Shown one piece after another: positions 41,905 to 51,819 of a stretch of 64,000 nucleotides of DNA. The first letter of the stretch is position 1; each line of letters begins with the position of its first letter. Both the position numbers and the translations under genes were made by a program. The notes beneath the pieces were generated by a model. The model saw nothing but the letters and a program-made list of their open reading frames with translations. It was not told where the DNA came from and did no database searches. The stretch comes from Buchnera aphidicola (Astegopteryx bambusae) (GTDB lineage: Bacteria; Pseudomonadota; Gammaproteobacteria; Enterobacterales; Enterobacteriaceae): the NCBI RefSeq assembly GCF_039365365.1, contig NZ_CP134985.1, positions 347,373 to 411,372 of the forward strand, in the 5' to 3' direction.

Positions 41905-43518
41905 TTATTTTTTCCATTTTTTATAATATTTTATTAATCCATATGTAGAACTATCATATGTATAATTAATACGTTTGTTTCTTTTCAGACATTTATATAT
42001 TTTTTTAAATACACTTTTTCCTAATTCAACACCCCATTGATCAAAACTAAAAATATTTAAAAGTACTCCTTGAACAAATATCTTATGTTCATACATAGAC
42101 AATAATATACCAATGCTAACTGGATCAATTTTTCTAAACATTATAGAATTAGATGGTATATTACCAAAAAATTTTTTATAAAATATATTATTATTTTTTT
42201 TTGAAAATTTCTTTCCAAAAGCTAATGCTTTTGTTTGAGCAAAAAAGTTAGATAATAAATTTATATTATGGTTAGCAAATGAATTATGAAAATTGTTAAC
42301 AAAAGAAATAAAATCACATGAAACAAATCTTGTTCCTTGATGTAATAATTGAAAAAAAGAATGCTGACAATTTGTACCAACACCACCCCATATAATTTGA
42401 CTAGTATTATATAAAATTTCTTTACCATTTCTATCAACATTCTTTCCGTTTGATTCCATACTTAATTGTTGTAAATAATCAACAAAATTTTTTAATCTAG
42501 TGCTATATGATAAAATCACTTCTGTTTCTACATCAAAAAATATATTATACCAAAAACTTATTACAGCTAATAATATTGGAATATTTTTACTATATTTTTC
42601 ATGCAAAAAATGCATGTCCATTATATGAGCTCCATATAAAAATTTTTTAAAATTTTTATATCCTATAGATAACATTGTTGATAAACCAACTGATGACCAA
42701 ATAGAATATCTTCCTCCAACCCAATTAAAAATTTTAAAAATATTTTCCTTAGATATTCCAAATTTTATAGGATTATTTATGCTATTAGAAATTGCATAAA
42801 AATGTCTAAAAATATTTTTTTCACCCCCAAATTTTTTTATAAAACATTCTTTTATACTATTTGCATTAGTAATAGTTTCAGAAGTAGTAAAAGTTTTAGA
42901 TACTATTAAAAATAATGAAGTTTCTAAATTTATTTTTTTTAATATGTCTATCAAATTATTATTATCTACATTAGATAAATAATGTATTTTTAAATTATTT
43001 CTATAGTCCTTTAAAAAATTATTCACTAATTTAGGTCCTAGTTCTGATCCACCTATGCCAACATTAATTACATCAGTTATCTTTTTACCAGTGCAACCTT
43101 TTAACGTACCGTTAATCACATTATAAGAAAAATTTTTCATTTTTTTTAAAGATTGTTTAACTTCTAAATTTATATTCAAATTGTTTAAACTACTATTAAA
43201 ATTTTCAGGTTTTCTTAAAACAGTATGCAAAACAGCACTATTTTCAGTTTTATTTATTTTTTGACCGCTAAACATTTTATTTATTTCTGATTGTATTTTC
43301 ATTTCTTTAATAAATTTTAATAAATAAAAAATAGTATTTTTGTCAATAATATTTTTGGAATAATCAAATATTAAAATGTCCATAAAATTTATAGAAAATT
43401 CATTAAATCTATTGTTATTATTTATAAAGAAATCTTTTATATCAAAATTCTTTATTTTTTCAAAATTATTACATAAATCACCAAAATATTTATTTTTTTC
43501 AAAAATTTTATATACCAT
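41905..43518 (-). CDS. pgi: Glucose-6-phosphate isomerase
   Basis: Second step of glycolysis. FSGQKINKTENSAVLH, VGIGGSELGP, SKTFTTSETITNA, WVGGRYSIWSSVGLS, SMESNGKNVDRNG with the catalytic Glu, QHSFFQLLHQGT with the catalytic His, and FDQWGVELGKS with the catalytic Lys. 537 residues (E. coli 549). The G before the catalytic QH is Cys here (GTNCQH). Divergent from orn. Confidence 0.97.
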   Translation of the reverse strand: MVYKIFEKNKYFGDLCNNFEKIKNFDIKDFFINNNNRFNEFSINFMDILIFDYSKNIIDKNTIFYLLKFIKEMKIQSEINKMFSGQKINKTENSAVLHTVLRKPENFNSSLNNLNINLEVKQSLKKMKNFSYNVINGTLKGCTGKKITDVINVGIGGSELGPKLVNNFLKDYRNNLKIHYLSNVDNNNLIDILKKINLETSLFLIVSKTFTTSETITNANSIKECFIKKFGGEKNIFRHFYAISNSINNPIKFGISKENIFKIFNWVGGRYSIWSSVGLSTMLSIGYKNFKKFLYGAHIMDMHFLHEKYSKNIPILLAVISFWYNIFFDVETEVILSYSTRLKNFVDYLQQLSMESNGKNVDRNGKEILYNTSQIIWGGVGTNCQHSFFQLLHQGTRFVSCDFISFVNNFHNSFANHNINLLSNFFAQTKALAFGKKFSKKNNNIFYKKFFGNIPSNSIMFRKIDPVSIGILLSMYEHKIFVQGVLLNIFSFDQWGVELGKSVFKKIYKCLKRNKRINYTYDSSTYGLIKYYKKWKK

Positions 43519-43651
43519 ATATTTTTTTTATACTTTTTTATTAATAAAATAATATTATTATTAATCTAAAATCAGTTATATAATAAAATTATAAATTAAA
43601 TATTAATTTTTATAAAAGTATAAGATAAAAATAATAAAAAATATATAAAAT

Positions 43652-44194
43652 ATGAAAAATAAAAAATTAATATGGATAGATTTAGAAATGACAGGTTTAA
43701 ATCCTGAAAAAAATTTTATTTTAGAAATAGGAATAATAGTTACAGACATAAATTTAAAAATAAAAGATAGAATTATATCAATACCAATATATCAAAAAAA
43801 AAGTATATTGAAAAAAATGGATAATTGGAATAAAAAAACACATAAAAATAGTGGTTTATTAAAAAAAGTACAAAACAGCAAATATACTGAAAAAATAGCA
43901 GAAAAAAAAATAATAAAATTTATAAAAAAAATTACTAAGAAAAAAGAATCACCAATGTGCGGAAATTCTAACAATATAGATAGAATTTTTTTAAAAAAAT
44001 TTATGCCCAAATTATTAAATTATTTTCATTATAGAACAATAGATGTTAGTTCCATAAAAGAATTATCAAAAATATGGAATAAAAAAATATATAGAAATTT
44101 TAAAAAAGAAAAAAAACACACAGCAATAGAAGATATAAAATCTTCAATAAAAGAACTTTTATATTATAAAAAAAATTTTTTTATATGTAAATAA
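43652..44194 (+). CDS. orn: Oligoribonuclease
   Basis: Essential 3'-5' exonuclease that clears 2-5 nt RNAs. DEDDh motifs: WIDLEMTGLNPEKN (Asp, Glu), GNSNNIDRIFLKK (Asp) and HTAIEDIKSSIKEL (His, Asp). 180 residues (E. coli 181). Upstream of tRNA-Gly. Confidence 0.96.
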   Translation: MKNKKLIWIDLEMTGLNPEKNFILEIGIIVTDINLKIKDRIISIPIYQKKSILKKMDNWNKKTHKNSGLLKKVQNSKYTEKIAEKKIIKFIKKITKKKESPMCGNSNNIDRIFLKKFMPKLLNYFHYRTIDVSSIKELSKIWNKKIYRNFKKEKKHTAIEDIKSSIKELLYYKKNFFICK

Positions 44195-44218
44195 AAAAAT
44201 ATTACTAAAAATAAAAAC

Positions 44219-44247
44219 TTGTTTAAAAAAAAATATTAATATATAAT
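44219..44247 (+). promoter_or_regulatory. Sigma-70 promoter of tRNA-Gly
   Basis: -35 TTGTTT (44219-44224), 17-bp spacer, perfect -10 TATAAT (44242-44247), with the tRNA starting 12 bases after the -10. Spacing and position mirror the tRNA-Asn promoter. Confidence 0.7.
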
Positions 44248-44259
44248 TTTATAATTAAA

Positions 44260-44333
44260 GCGGGAATAGCTCAGTAGGTTAGAGTGCAACCTTGCCAAGG
44301 TTGAGGTCACGAGTTCGAATCTCGTTTCCCGCT
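44260..44333 (+). tRNA. glyV: tRNA-Gly (anticodon GCC)
   Basis: Acceptor GCGGGAA/TTCCCGC, D-arm AGCTCAGTAGGTTAGAGT, anticodon loop TTGCCAA, T-loop GTTCGAAT; discriminator T as in E. coli tRNA-Gly GCC. CCA not encoded. Confidence 0.97.
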
Positions 44334-44462
44334 ATACAATTTTAAATATTTTTATTATTAATTTTTTAGTTATCAAAAAAAATAGTGTTCTTTTTATAAA
44401 AAGTAAAAAATAATATTTTAATATTACATAAATAAATATAATATGTTTATATAATTATTTAG

Positions 44463-44675
44463 TTAGTTTTGAAAATTTTTAAATTTTTTATTGAATCTTT
44501 CAATTCTACCACTAGTATCTACAACACGTTGCTTCCCGGTAAAAAATGGATGACAAGAACCACATATATCTAAATTTATAGTTTTTTTTTTTATAGTAGA
44601 AAAAAAAATTATTTTTTTGCCACATGAACAAGTAGCAATTATTTTTTTATAATCAGGATGTATGTCTTTTTTCAT
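44463..44675 (-). CDS. rpmE: 50S ribosomal protein L31 (zinc form)
   Basis: [20 protein letters not shown] start; CSC and CGSC pairs give the four-Cys zinc site; [20 protein letters not shown] is diagnostic. 70 residues, E. coli length. Alone between tRNA-Gly and hslV. Confidence 0.96.
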   Translation of the reverse strand: MKKDIHPDYKKIIATCSCGKKIIFFSTIKKKTINLDICGSCHPFFTGKQRVVDTSGRIERFNKKFKNFQN

Positions 44676-44917
44676 ATTTTAACCTTTTAAATAAAATTTA
44701 CTAAACTAATAAAGAAAAATTAATATTAATATATTTTTTATTAAAATTATATAAATGAATCAAAAATATTATTTAATATATATTTTAATACATAAACAAA
44801 AAATTATAAATATAAATTTTTTATACAAAAAAAATAAAAAAATTAAAAAAATATCATTATATTTATACAAAATTAAATAAAATTTTTAAATAAATTAAAA
44901 TAAATAATAAGGATTCT

Positions 44918-45448
44918 ATGACTACTATATTAAGTATCCGATTAAAAAAAAAAGTAGTAATAGGCGGGGATGGTCAAGCTACTTTAGGAAATACAGTTAT
45001 CAAAAATAATGTAAAAAAAGTTAGAGACTTATATAATAAAAAAGTAATTGCTGGTTTTGCGGGAAGTACTGCAGATGCATTTACATTATTTGATCTATTT
45101 GAAAAAAAATTAGCAGTACATCAAGGTCAATTACAAAGATCTGCGATAGAACTAGCAAAAGATTGGAGAACAGATAAAATATTACGAAAATTAGAAGCAT
45201 TATTAGCTGTAGCTGATAAAAGTACTTCATTAATAATAACAGGAAATGGAGATGTAATTAAACCAGAAAATGATTTGATAGCAATAGGATCTGGGGGTGC
45301 ATATGCTCAAGCATCAGCACAAGCATTATTAAAATATTCTAAATTAGGGGCTAAAGAAATAGTTAAAGAATCTTTAAAAATAGCATCAAACATTTGTATA
45401 TATACAAATCAATTTTTTACAATAAAAGAATTATCTTCAAAAAAATAA
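44918..45448 (+). CDS. hslV: ATP-dependent protease subunit HslV
   Basis: Proteasome-like peptidase of HslUV. Starts MTTILSIRL; Thr2 becomes the N-terminal nucleophile after Met removal. [34 protein letters not shown] and [11 protein letters not shown]. 176 residues, E. coli length. AAGGA seven bases before the ATG. In E. coli hslVU is under sigma-32; I found no clear heat-shock promoter in the 242 bases upstream. ftsN and cytR, its enteric neighbours, are missing. Confidence 0.97.
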   Translation: MTTILSIRLKKKVVIGGDGQATLGNTVIKNNVKKVRDLYNKKVIAGFAGSTADAFTLFDLFEKKLAVHQGQLQRSAIELAKDWRTDKILRKLEALLAVADKSTSLIITGNGDVIKPENDLIAIGSGGAYAQASAQALLKYSKLGAKEIVKESLKIASNICIYTNQFFTIKELSSKK

Positions 45449-45457
45449 GGATCAAAT

Positions 45458-46792
45458 ATGTCAGAAATGACTCCAAAAGACATTGTCAAAGAATTAAACA
45501 AATTTATAATAGGACAAAAAAAAGCAAAAAAAGCAGTAGCAATAGCATTAAGAAATAGATGGAGAAGAATGCAAGTACATAGAGAACTAAGACATGAAAT
45601 AACACCTAAAAACATACTTATGATAGGACCTACAGGAGTAGGAAAAACAGAAATAGCTAGAAGATTAGCGAAATTAGCGAATTCTCCATTTATAAAAATA
45701 GAAGCAACAAAATTTACAGAAGTAGGATATGTAGGAAAAGAAGTAGATTCAATAATAAGAGATTTAACAGACTTAGCAATGAAAATAGTTAGAATACAAA
45801 TAATTGAAAATAATAAAAAAAAAGTTAGAAAAATAGCAGAAGAAAAAATATTAGCTGTTTTAGTTCCAACGGTACAAAACAATTGGGGAATTCAAGATCC
45901 AAATCAAAGACCATTAGCAACAATACAATCATTTAGAAAAAAACTTAGAGAAGGAAAATTAGATGATAAAGAAATAGAAATAAATGTAGCAGTTACTCCA
46001 TTAGGTGTAGAAATTATGGCTCCTCCAGGAATGGAAGATCTTACAAATCAACTACAATCTTTATTTCAAAATTTGGGAAGTAACAAAAAAAGAACTAGAA
46101 AATTAAAAATAAAAGATGCTATGAAAATATTAACTGAAGAAGAAGCATCAAAATTAATAAATCCAGAAGAAATTAAAAAAAAAGCTATAAGTGCAGTAGA
46201 ACAAAAAGGCATAGTTTTCATAGATGAAATAGATAAAATATGTAAAAGAAGTGGAATAAATTCAGGACCTGACATATCTAGAGAAGGAGTACAAAGAGAT
46301 CTTCTTCCACTTGTAGAAGGATGCACAGTATCAACAAAATATGGAACCGTAAAAACAGATCACATATTATTTATAGCATCAGGAGCATTTCAAATTTCTA
46401 CCCCCTCAGATTTAATACCAGAATTGCAAGGAAGATTACCAATCAGAGTAGAGCTAAAATCATTAACTATAAACGATTTTGAGAGAATTTTAACAGAACC
46501 AAATTCTTCTATAACTATACAATATAAAGCTCTTATGAAAACAGAAGGAATAACAATTATTTTTACAAAAGATGGTATCAGATGTATAGCAGAAGCCGCA
46601 TGGAGAGTAAATGAATCTATGGAAAATATAGGAGCTAGAAGATTACACACAGTTTTAGAAAAATTAATGGAAGATATTTCATTTAATTCTAATGATAACA
46701 AAAATACTACAATAAAAATAGACAAAAAATATGTAGAAAAACATCTAGATAAGTTTGTATCAAATGAAGATCTTAGTAAATTTGTACTATAA
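45458..46792 (+). CDS. hslU: ATPase subunit HslU
   Basis: AAA+ unfoldase that feeds Hsl[21 protein letters not shown] start, Walker [15 protein letters not shown], the I-domain insert at about 110-240, Walker [11 protein letters not shown], and a C-terminal tail that docks into HslV (EDLSKFVL). 444 residues (E. coli 443). Ten bases after hslV; AAGGA before the start. Confidence 0.98.
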   Translation: MSEMTPKDIVKELNKFIIGQKKAKKAVAIALRNRWRRMQVHRELRHEITPKNILMIGPTGVGKTEIARRLAKLANSPFIKIEATKFTEVGYVGKEVDSIIRDLTDLAMKIVRIQIIENNKKKVRKIAEEKILAVLVPTVQNNWGIQDPNQRPLATIQSFRKKLREGKLDDKEIEINVAVTPLGVEIMAPPGMEDLTNQLQSLFQNLGSNKKRTRKLKIKDAMKILTEEEASKLINPEEIKKKAISAVEQKGIVFIDEIDKICKRSGINSGPDISREGVQRDLLPLVEGCTVSTKYGTVKTDHILFIASGAFQISTPSDLIPELQGRLPIRVELKSLTINDFERILTEPNSSITIQYKALMKTEGITIIFTKDGIRCIAEAAWRVNESMENIGARRLHTVLEKLMEDISFNSNDNKNTTIKIDKKYVEKHLDKFVSNEDLSKFVL

Positions 46793-46810
46793 AAAACTAT
46801 TTAAAAAATT

Positions 46811-46845
46811 TTTTCTTATCTTAGAAATAATCTGAGATAAGAAAA
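46811..46845 (+). terminator. Terminator after hslU
   Basis: Near-perfect 13-bp stem (46811-46823 with 46833-46845; TTTTCTTATCT/AGATAAGAAAA plus a G-T and an A-T pair) and a 9-base loop, 18 bases after hslU. The following sequence is A/T-rich but has no pure T run. Confidence 0.6.
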
Positions 46846-46922
46846 TATAAAATAATTTAACAATATGATAACTTATAGTATAATATTTTTAAACATTTAC
46901 ATAAAAATATATAGAGAATAAT

Positions 46923-47672
46923 ATGAATAATTGGACAACAGCAACTGTAGTAAAAGTAAAAAAATGGAAATTTCCATTATTTAGTTTGGTTGTAAATGCA
47001 AAAATATTGCCTTTTAAAGCTGGTCAATTTACAAAAATAGCAATATTTCAAAATGGAAAAAAAATACAAAGAGCATATTCTTATGTAAATTCTCCAAAAG
47101 ACAAAAATATAGAATTTTATATAGCATATATTGAAGATGGCATTTTAACAAAAAAATTATTTAATTTAAAAATTAAAGATAAAATTTTAATACATAAAAA
47201 ATCTTTTGGATTTTTTACAATTGAAAACATACCAAAAACAAAACATTTATGGATGATTTCTACTGGAACAGCCATAGGACCATATTTATCTATTTTACAG
47301 CATGGAGGTAAAAAAATAAAAAAATTTAAAAAAATAATACTTTTAAATGCGGTAAGATATAAAAAACATTTTAATTACAAAAACATAATAAAAAAAATAT
47401 CACAAAAATATAAAAACAAATTTATTTTTAAAAAAATAATTAGTAGAGAAAAATGTGAAAAATGTCTGTTTGGCAGAATACCAAATTTATTATTAACCAA
47501 TAAAATAGAAAAAAAAATTAAAATTTACATAAATCCTAATGATTCACATATTATGTTATGCGGAAATCCAAAAATGTTAAAAGATACAAAAAAAATATTA
47601 GAAGAAAAATATAATTTAAAAAAACATCTAATAAAAAAACCAGGAAACATAACAATGGAAAATTATTGGTAA
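46923..47672 (+). CDS. fpr: Ferredoxin/flavodoxin-NADP+ reductase
   Basis: FAD enzyme that passes electrons between NADPH and ferredoxin or flavodoxin. FAD site QRAYSYVNSPKD, NADP site STGTAIGPYLSIL, SHIMLCGNPKMLKDT, and terminal NITMENYW with the stacking Trp. 249 residues (E. coli 248). It can reduce the ferredoxin (fdx) coded at 61.8 kb. Confidence 0.96.
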   Translation: MNNWTTATVVKVKKWKFPLFSLVVNAKILPFKAGQFTKIAIFQNGKKIQRAYSYVNSPKDKNIEFYIAYIEDGILTKKLFNLKIKDKILIHKKSFGFFTIENIPKTKHLWMISTGTAIGPYLSILQHGGKKIKKFKKIILLNAVRYKKHFNYKNIIKKISQKYKNKFIFKKIISREKCEKCLFGRIPNLLLTNKIEKKIKIYINPNDSHIMLCGNPKMLKDTKKILEEKYNLKKHLIKKPGNITMENYW

Positions 47673-47710
47673 TAAATTTTTTTATTTTATAAAAAAAATT
47701 CTAAAAATAA

Positions 47711-48694
47711 TTAACAATTATGTATAGAAAATGGAATTACTTTAGCAATATTATTTTTTTTTAACTTAATCATGATTAATCTATCTATCCCAATAGCTAC
47801 TCCTGAACACTTAGGAATACCTTTTGATAATGCATCTAAAAAAAAATTATCTAATTTTACTTCTTCTAAACCTTTTTGTTTTCTCAATTTATTATCATTC
47901 TCAAATCTATTTTCTTGTTCTTTTCTATTCCTTAATTCATAAAAACCATTAGCAATTTCTATTCCTTTAAAAAATAGTTCAAATCTATTTGCTAGTTTTT
48001 TATTTGCTTTATTTATAGAAGATAATAATGCTTGATCAGATGGAAAATAATAAATAAATGTAGGTCTTTTTTTGCCTAAATGTTTTTCTATACCTATTAA
48101 AAATAGAATTTCTAATAAATCTTTTTTATTAAAAAATTTTTCATTTTTTATCAAATGAAAATGATCCAAATCTATTATTTTCTTTACCAAATCTTTTTTT
48201 CTAGATTTAAATGGATCAATTTTTAAAAAATTCATAAAAATTTTTTTATAAGAAAAAAATTGAGATTTTTTAAAATTAAATATTTTTTGAAAAAAAATAT
48301 CTATTTCTTTCATGAGTTGAAACATATTATTATTTACCATATACCATTCTAAAATAGTAAATTCTGGATTATTATATTTTCCAAATTCTTCATTTCTAAA
48401 ACTGTGACATATTTGATATATTGATCCTATTTTTCTAGACAATAATCTCTTCATATGATATTCTGGACTAGGTATCATCCATAAATTTATATTTTTATTA
48501 ATTTTATTATCATAATAATTTGTTTTGAAACATTTTATATTACAATCAGATACTGAATGTCTAGATAAAATAGGTGTATCTACCTCTAAAATACCTAAAT
48601 TATTAAAAAATTTTCTAATTTTAAAAATAATTTTAGATCTATATATTAAATTTTTTATTTTTGTTTTATAAAAAAATGTTTTTGTTCTGCTCAT
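47711..48694 (-). CDS. epmA: EF-P lysine ligase (EpmA)
   Basis: Truncated class II lysyl-tRNA-synthetase-like enzyme (PoxA/GenX/YjeA) that attaches beta-lysine to elongation factor P. Motif 2 HSFRNEEFGKYNNPEFTILE and motif 3 CSGVAIGIDRLIM; no anticodon-binding domain. 327 residues (E. coli 325). Neither efp nor epmB is in the window. Converges with fpr. Confidence 0.95.
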   Translation of the reverse strand: MSRTKTFFYKTKIKNLIYRSKIIFKIRKFFNNLGILEVDTPILSRHSVSDCNIKCFKTNYYDNKINKNINLWMIPSPEYHMKRLLSRKIGSIYQICHSFRNEEFGKYNNPEFTILEWYMVNNNMFQLMKEIDIFFQKIFNFKKSQFFSYKKIFMNFLKIDPFKSRKKDLVKKIIDLDHFHLIKNEKFFNKKDLLEILFLIGIEKHLGKKRPTFIYYFPSDQALLSSINKANKKLANRFELFFKGIEIANGFYELRNRKEQENRFENDNKLRKQKGLEEVKLDNFFLDALSKGIPKCSGVAIGIDRLIMIKLKKNNIAKVIPFSIHNC

Positions 48695-48718
48695 AAAAAT
48701 ATTTAAAATATTATTTAT

Positions 48719-48752
48719 AAGTTTACAAAACTAAACATAGTTTTGTAAACTT
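48719..48752. terminator. Hairpin between the orphan gene and epmA
   Basis: Perfect 14-bp inverted repeat AAGTTTACAAAACT (48719-48732) with its complement (48739-48752) and a 6-base loop. It lies about 46 bases after the orphan gene stop and 24 bases before epmA on the same strand. It probably ends the orphan transcript and separates it from epmA. Confidence 0.6.
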
Positions 48753-48798
48753 TTAAGAAAGTTGAAAAATAACTTATACAAAAATTATAAAAAAATAT

Positions 48799-50277
48799 TT
48801 ATTTAATAAAAAATAAATTTTTAATTATTGGATTACTAATTTTAGAAAAAATTATATTAGATTTCATACCATATGAATGTATTTTTTGATCTTTAAATGG
48901 AATACTACCACTAAAGAAAGGGCTATAATCTCTAGAATGAGCAATACTACAAACATCTAATCCAAAAGTGTTTTCATCAATTTTATTTATTTTATAAGAA
49001 AGTTTTGGATTATAAAATGCATATTTTAAAATGTCTGGAAATTTTTTTGTAATTTCAAGAAAAGACTTAGACAAAATACCTTCTTGAGCAAAACAAGAAA
49101 CTAATTTTCTATCTGACATATTAGGTAAAACTCTTAGAAAATTATCAAACACTGATTGAGGAACTCTGCTGGTAGAAATATTTTGACCATTTATAGACAT
49201 TTTTACGCCGCCTAACTCAGCTAAAAAAATTCTATTTAAATTTTCTTTATTACTGCTGTTTAACATTACAAAATGTTTTTGTATATCTTTGCCAAAATTA
49301 ACTAAAGAAACAGATTCATTAGCATCATTTAACAATTTCCATTTATTTCCATGTTTATCTATCTCTACTATTTTATCTTTAGGATCAATTTTTCGAGTAG
49401 ATATTTTAGAAGTTGGACAACATCTGTTATGTTTAGGAAAAGCGTTCATATGTACTATTTTTGCATCATGCTTATATACATCTTTTTTTTCTTCTTTTAT
49501 AGCAGTACAATTTTTCGGAAAAGGAGGTTTTATATTATTATTTTTAGAAATTTTATAATTTGTAAAATTTTTAGAAACTTTTTTTTCAGATTTATCACTG
49601 GAAACATTAAAATTTTTAAAATTTTTTGTTAAATTATATTCAACATTTCTTTTTTTATTATCAATTTGTAAATCTACTTTTTTAGAATTATACATTTTAG
49701 TAGACTTATCATAATCTGAAGAAAAAGAAGAATAAGAAATTTTTTCAGCAGATTTTAATTTTTTTTTATAATCTTCTTTAAAAATTCTTAATTTTGGTAA
49801 TATAGTAGAAATAATACTATTATTTATAGCATCATTTTTTTCATTATCAATTTTAGAATTTTTACATTTTATTAATTGAGATAAAAATACCACTTTATTT
49901 TTATCTTTATTATAAAAAAGTCTAAATTTTGATGTTTCAGGACCTTTTTCAATATATTTTACTGTTTGATATTTATCAATAGTAAATAATGTATTATTTT
50001 TATCATTTACAACATTCTGTTTACATTCTTCTAACATTTTAGAATATTTTTTTTCATCTACTTTATAAGCAGGATTTTGTTGTGTTGGTTTATGATAAGA
50101 AAAAGGTTTTTTTTTAGAAACTATTTCAGATGTTGTATTAATTTTAGGATTTTTAAATGTATTAACCTTGTAATTCTTGATCACATCATTTTTGTTCTTT
50201 GTTACATTACTTTTAGAATTAACATTTATAACATGTTTTACAGATTTTGTTTCATTTATATTACAATTATATGACAT
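48799..50277 (-). CDS. Uncharacterised large two-part protein
   Basis: I do not recognise this 492-residue protein with certainty. Residues about 1-290 are low-complexity, rich in Lys, Asn and Ser, probably disordered. From about residue 300 (GNKWKLLNDANESVSLVNFG) to the end there is an ordered-looking domain with few lysines, including RVPQSVFDNFLRVLPNMSDR, CFAQEGILSKSFLEI and SFFSGSIPFKDQ-like text near the end. No signal peptide or membrane segment is seen. I start it at 50277 because AGGG lies nine bases upstream; an ATG at 50298 is also open. It lies between dapF and epmA, where Buchnera carries orphan genes. I have a weak recollection that such orphans resemble ShET2-type effector N-domains; treat as a guess. 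Such a long non-housekeeping gene kept open in a shrunken genome implies selection. Confidence 0.8.
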   Translation of the reverse strand: MSYNCNINETKSVKHVINVNSKSNVTKNKNDVIKNYKVNTFKNPKINTTSEIVSKKKPFSYHKPTQQNPAYKVDEKKYSKMLEECKQNVVNDKNNTLFTIDKYQTVKYIEKGPETSKFRLFYNKDKNKVVFLSQLIKCKNSKIDNEKNDAINNSIISTILPKLRIFKEDYKKKLKSAEKISYSSFSSDYDKSTKMYNSKKVDLQIDNKKRNVEYNLTKNFKNFNVSSDKSEKKVSKNFTNYKISKNNNIKPPFPKNCTAIKEEKKDVYKHDAKIVHMNAFPKHNRCCPTSKISTRKIDPKDKIVEIDKHGNKWKLLNDANESVSLVNFGKDIQKHFVMLNSSNKENLNRIFLAELGGVKMSINGQNISTSRVPQSVFDNFLRVLPNMSDRKLVSCFAQEGILSKSFLEITKKFPDILKYAFYNPKLSYKINKIDENTFGLDVCSIAHSRDYSPFFSGSIPFKDQKIHSYGMKSNIIFSKISNPIIKNLFFIK

Positions 50278-50454
50278 AATATTATGCCCTAAATGCATAT
50301 TCTATAATTTTCATTTAATTAAATTTTTTATATTTAGTCAAGTAATTTATTTTATCAAACTAAAATTTATTTAATATTTTTAAAATATATATAAAAAATT
50401 ATTAAAAAAATTTAAAAAACAAAATATACATAATAAAATTAATAAGAAAAAAGT

Positions 50455-51300
50455 TTAACAAAATTTTTCTAAATCTATAAAACCATCATAAACATGTATA
50501 GCGCTACCACATACAAAAATGTCTTTAAAATTTTTTTTACAAGAAATATATAATTTACCACCCAACAAATTAACCTTAACATTACTATCTAAAACACCGT
50601 TTTTTACTCCTATTGCAACTGAAGCGCAAGCACCACTACCACATGCTTGTGTTTCACCAACACCTCTTTCATATGTTCTTACAATTATTTTTTTTCTAGA
50701 AACTATTTCCACAAAATTTACATTAACTCCCATTGGAAATAAAACATGTTTTTCTAAAAAAGATCCAATTAAATTTATATTTTCTAAAAAAATATTATCT
50801 ACAAAAATTACACAATGCGGATTACCTAAAGAAATTAAAAAAAACTTTATTTTTTTTAAATTTTTTGATATTATATATCCATTTTTAGAATATTTATCTA
50901 AAAAAGGAATATCATTAGGATCAAAACTAGGATTAGATATATTTACAGAAATATATTTTTTGTTTATATCTTTTAAATAAATTTTTTGATTTTTAGTAAC
51001 TATACAAATATTATTTTTTTTTGAAATTTTTTTTATATTTATAAATCTTCCAAAACATCTTGCTCCATTAATACATTGAGAAACTTCTGTGCCATCAAAA
51101 TTAAATATTCTATAAATAAAATCTATTTTTTTATTAAAACTTTTTTCTACTAAAATTAATTGATCAAAACCTATCCCAGTATTTCTATTTGATAAATTTT
51201 TTACTATCACACTATTAAAATTTAATTTATTATGTAAATTATTAAATATAGCAAAATCATTCCCTAAACCATGCATTTTTGAAAAATTTATCAATTTCAT
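50455..51300 (-). CDS. dapF: Diaminopimelate epimerase
   Basis: Turns LL-DAP into meso-DAP for peptidoglycan and lysine. MHGLGNDFAIFNN at the N-terminus; the two active cysteines are in SQCINGARCFGR and TQACGSGACASVAIG; PMGVNVNFVE binds substrate. 281 residues (E. coli 274). Part of lysine supply to the host. Just upstream of tRNA-Pro in coordinates. Confidence 0.97.
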   Translation of the reverse strand: MKLINFSKMHGLGNDFAIFNNLHNKLNFNSVIVKNLSNRNTGIGFDQLILVEKSFNKKIDFIYRIFNFDGTEVSQCINGARCFGRFINIKKISKKNNICIVTKNQKIYLKDINKKYISVNISNPSFDPNDIPFLDKYSKNGYIISKNLKKIKFFLISLGNPHCVIFVDNIFLENINLIGSFLEKHVLFPMGVNVNFVEIVSRKKIIVRTYERGVGETQACGSGACASVAIGVKNGVLDSNVKVNLLGGKLYISCKKNFKDIFVCGSAIHVYDGFIDLEKFC

Positions 51301-51372
51301 AAAAATTTTCTTATAAAATATTATTAATATTTTTTATGCTTATATTTTTAAAAAAAAGTTATAAAATTTTGA

Positions 51373-51446
51373 TCGGCGAAAGAGGATTTGAACCTCTGAC
51401 CTACTGGTCCCAAACCAGTTGCGCTACCAAACTGCGCTATTCGCCG
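51373..51446 (-). tRNA. proM: tRNA-Pro (anticodon TGG)
   Basis: Acceptor CGGCGAA/TTCGCCG, D-arm AGCGCAGTTTGGTAGCGCA, anticodon loop TTTGGGA, T-loop GTTCAAAT, discriminator A. Close to E. coli tRNA-Pro TGG. CCA not encoded. 25 bases after tRNA-His on the same strand, so probably one transcript. Confidence 0.97.
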
Positions 51447-51471
51447 ACAAAATCATATTAAAAATTTTATG

Positions 51472-51545
51472 GGTGATTAATGGGATTCGAACCCATGACC
51501 ACTGAAACCACAATCCAGGGCTCTACCAACTGAGCTATAATCACC
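51472..51545 (-). tRNA. hisR: tRNA-His (anticodon GTG)
   Basis: Eight-pair acceptor GGTGATTA/TAATCACC, which includes the extra G-1 to C73 pair typical of tRNA-His; anticodon loop TTGTGGT; T-loop GTTCGAAT. CCA not encoded (a single C follows). Confidence 0.97.
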
Positions 51546-51819
51546 AATTATATTAACTAAATTTATTAAAAAATATAATAATATTATACTAAATTATATA
51601 AAAAAAATAAAATTTAATTTTCATATAAAATAAGTTAAAAACATTTATTAAGAACAATATAACGAATATATATTTTTAATACAAAACAAATATTAATTAT
51701 ATTATATAAAAAAAATATTTCAATAAAATATTTTATATGTTAATCATACATGTTTAAAAATTCTATAAATATCATAAAAATATTTTTTAAAAAAATGTTA
51801 AAATAAATTAAAAAATAAT
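51546..51819. other. Noncoding gap between tRNA-His and rho
   Basis: 274 bases, almost entirely A/T. It should hold the tRNA-His promoter and the end of the rho transcript. A TATAAT occurs on the minus strand near 51600 without a clear -35. No gene remnant recognised. Confidence 0.45.

Noticed and set aside
44755-44880. A 41-codon frame from ATG to TAA in the rpmE-hslV gap, at the place of the lost ftsN.
   Set aside because: Composition is pure AT-bias (Lys, Ile, Tyr, Asn), there is no Shine-Dalgarno, and I see no similarity to the FtsN N-terminus. Most likely chance.
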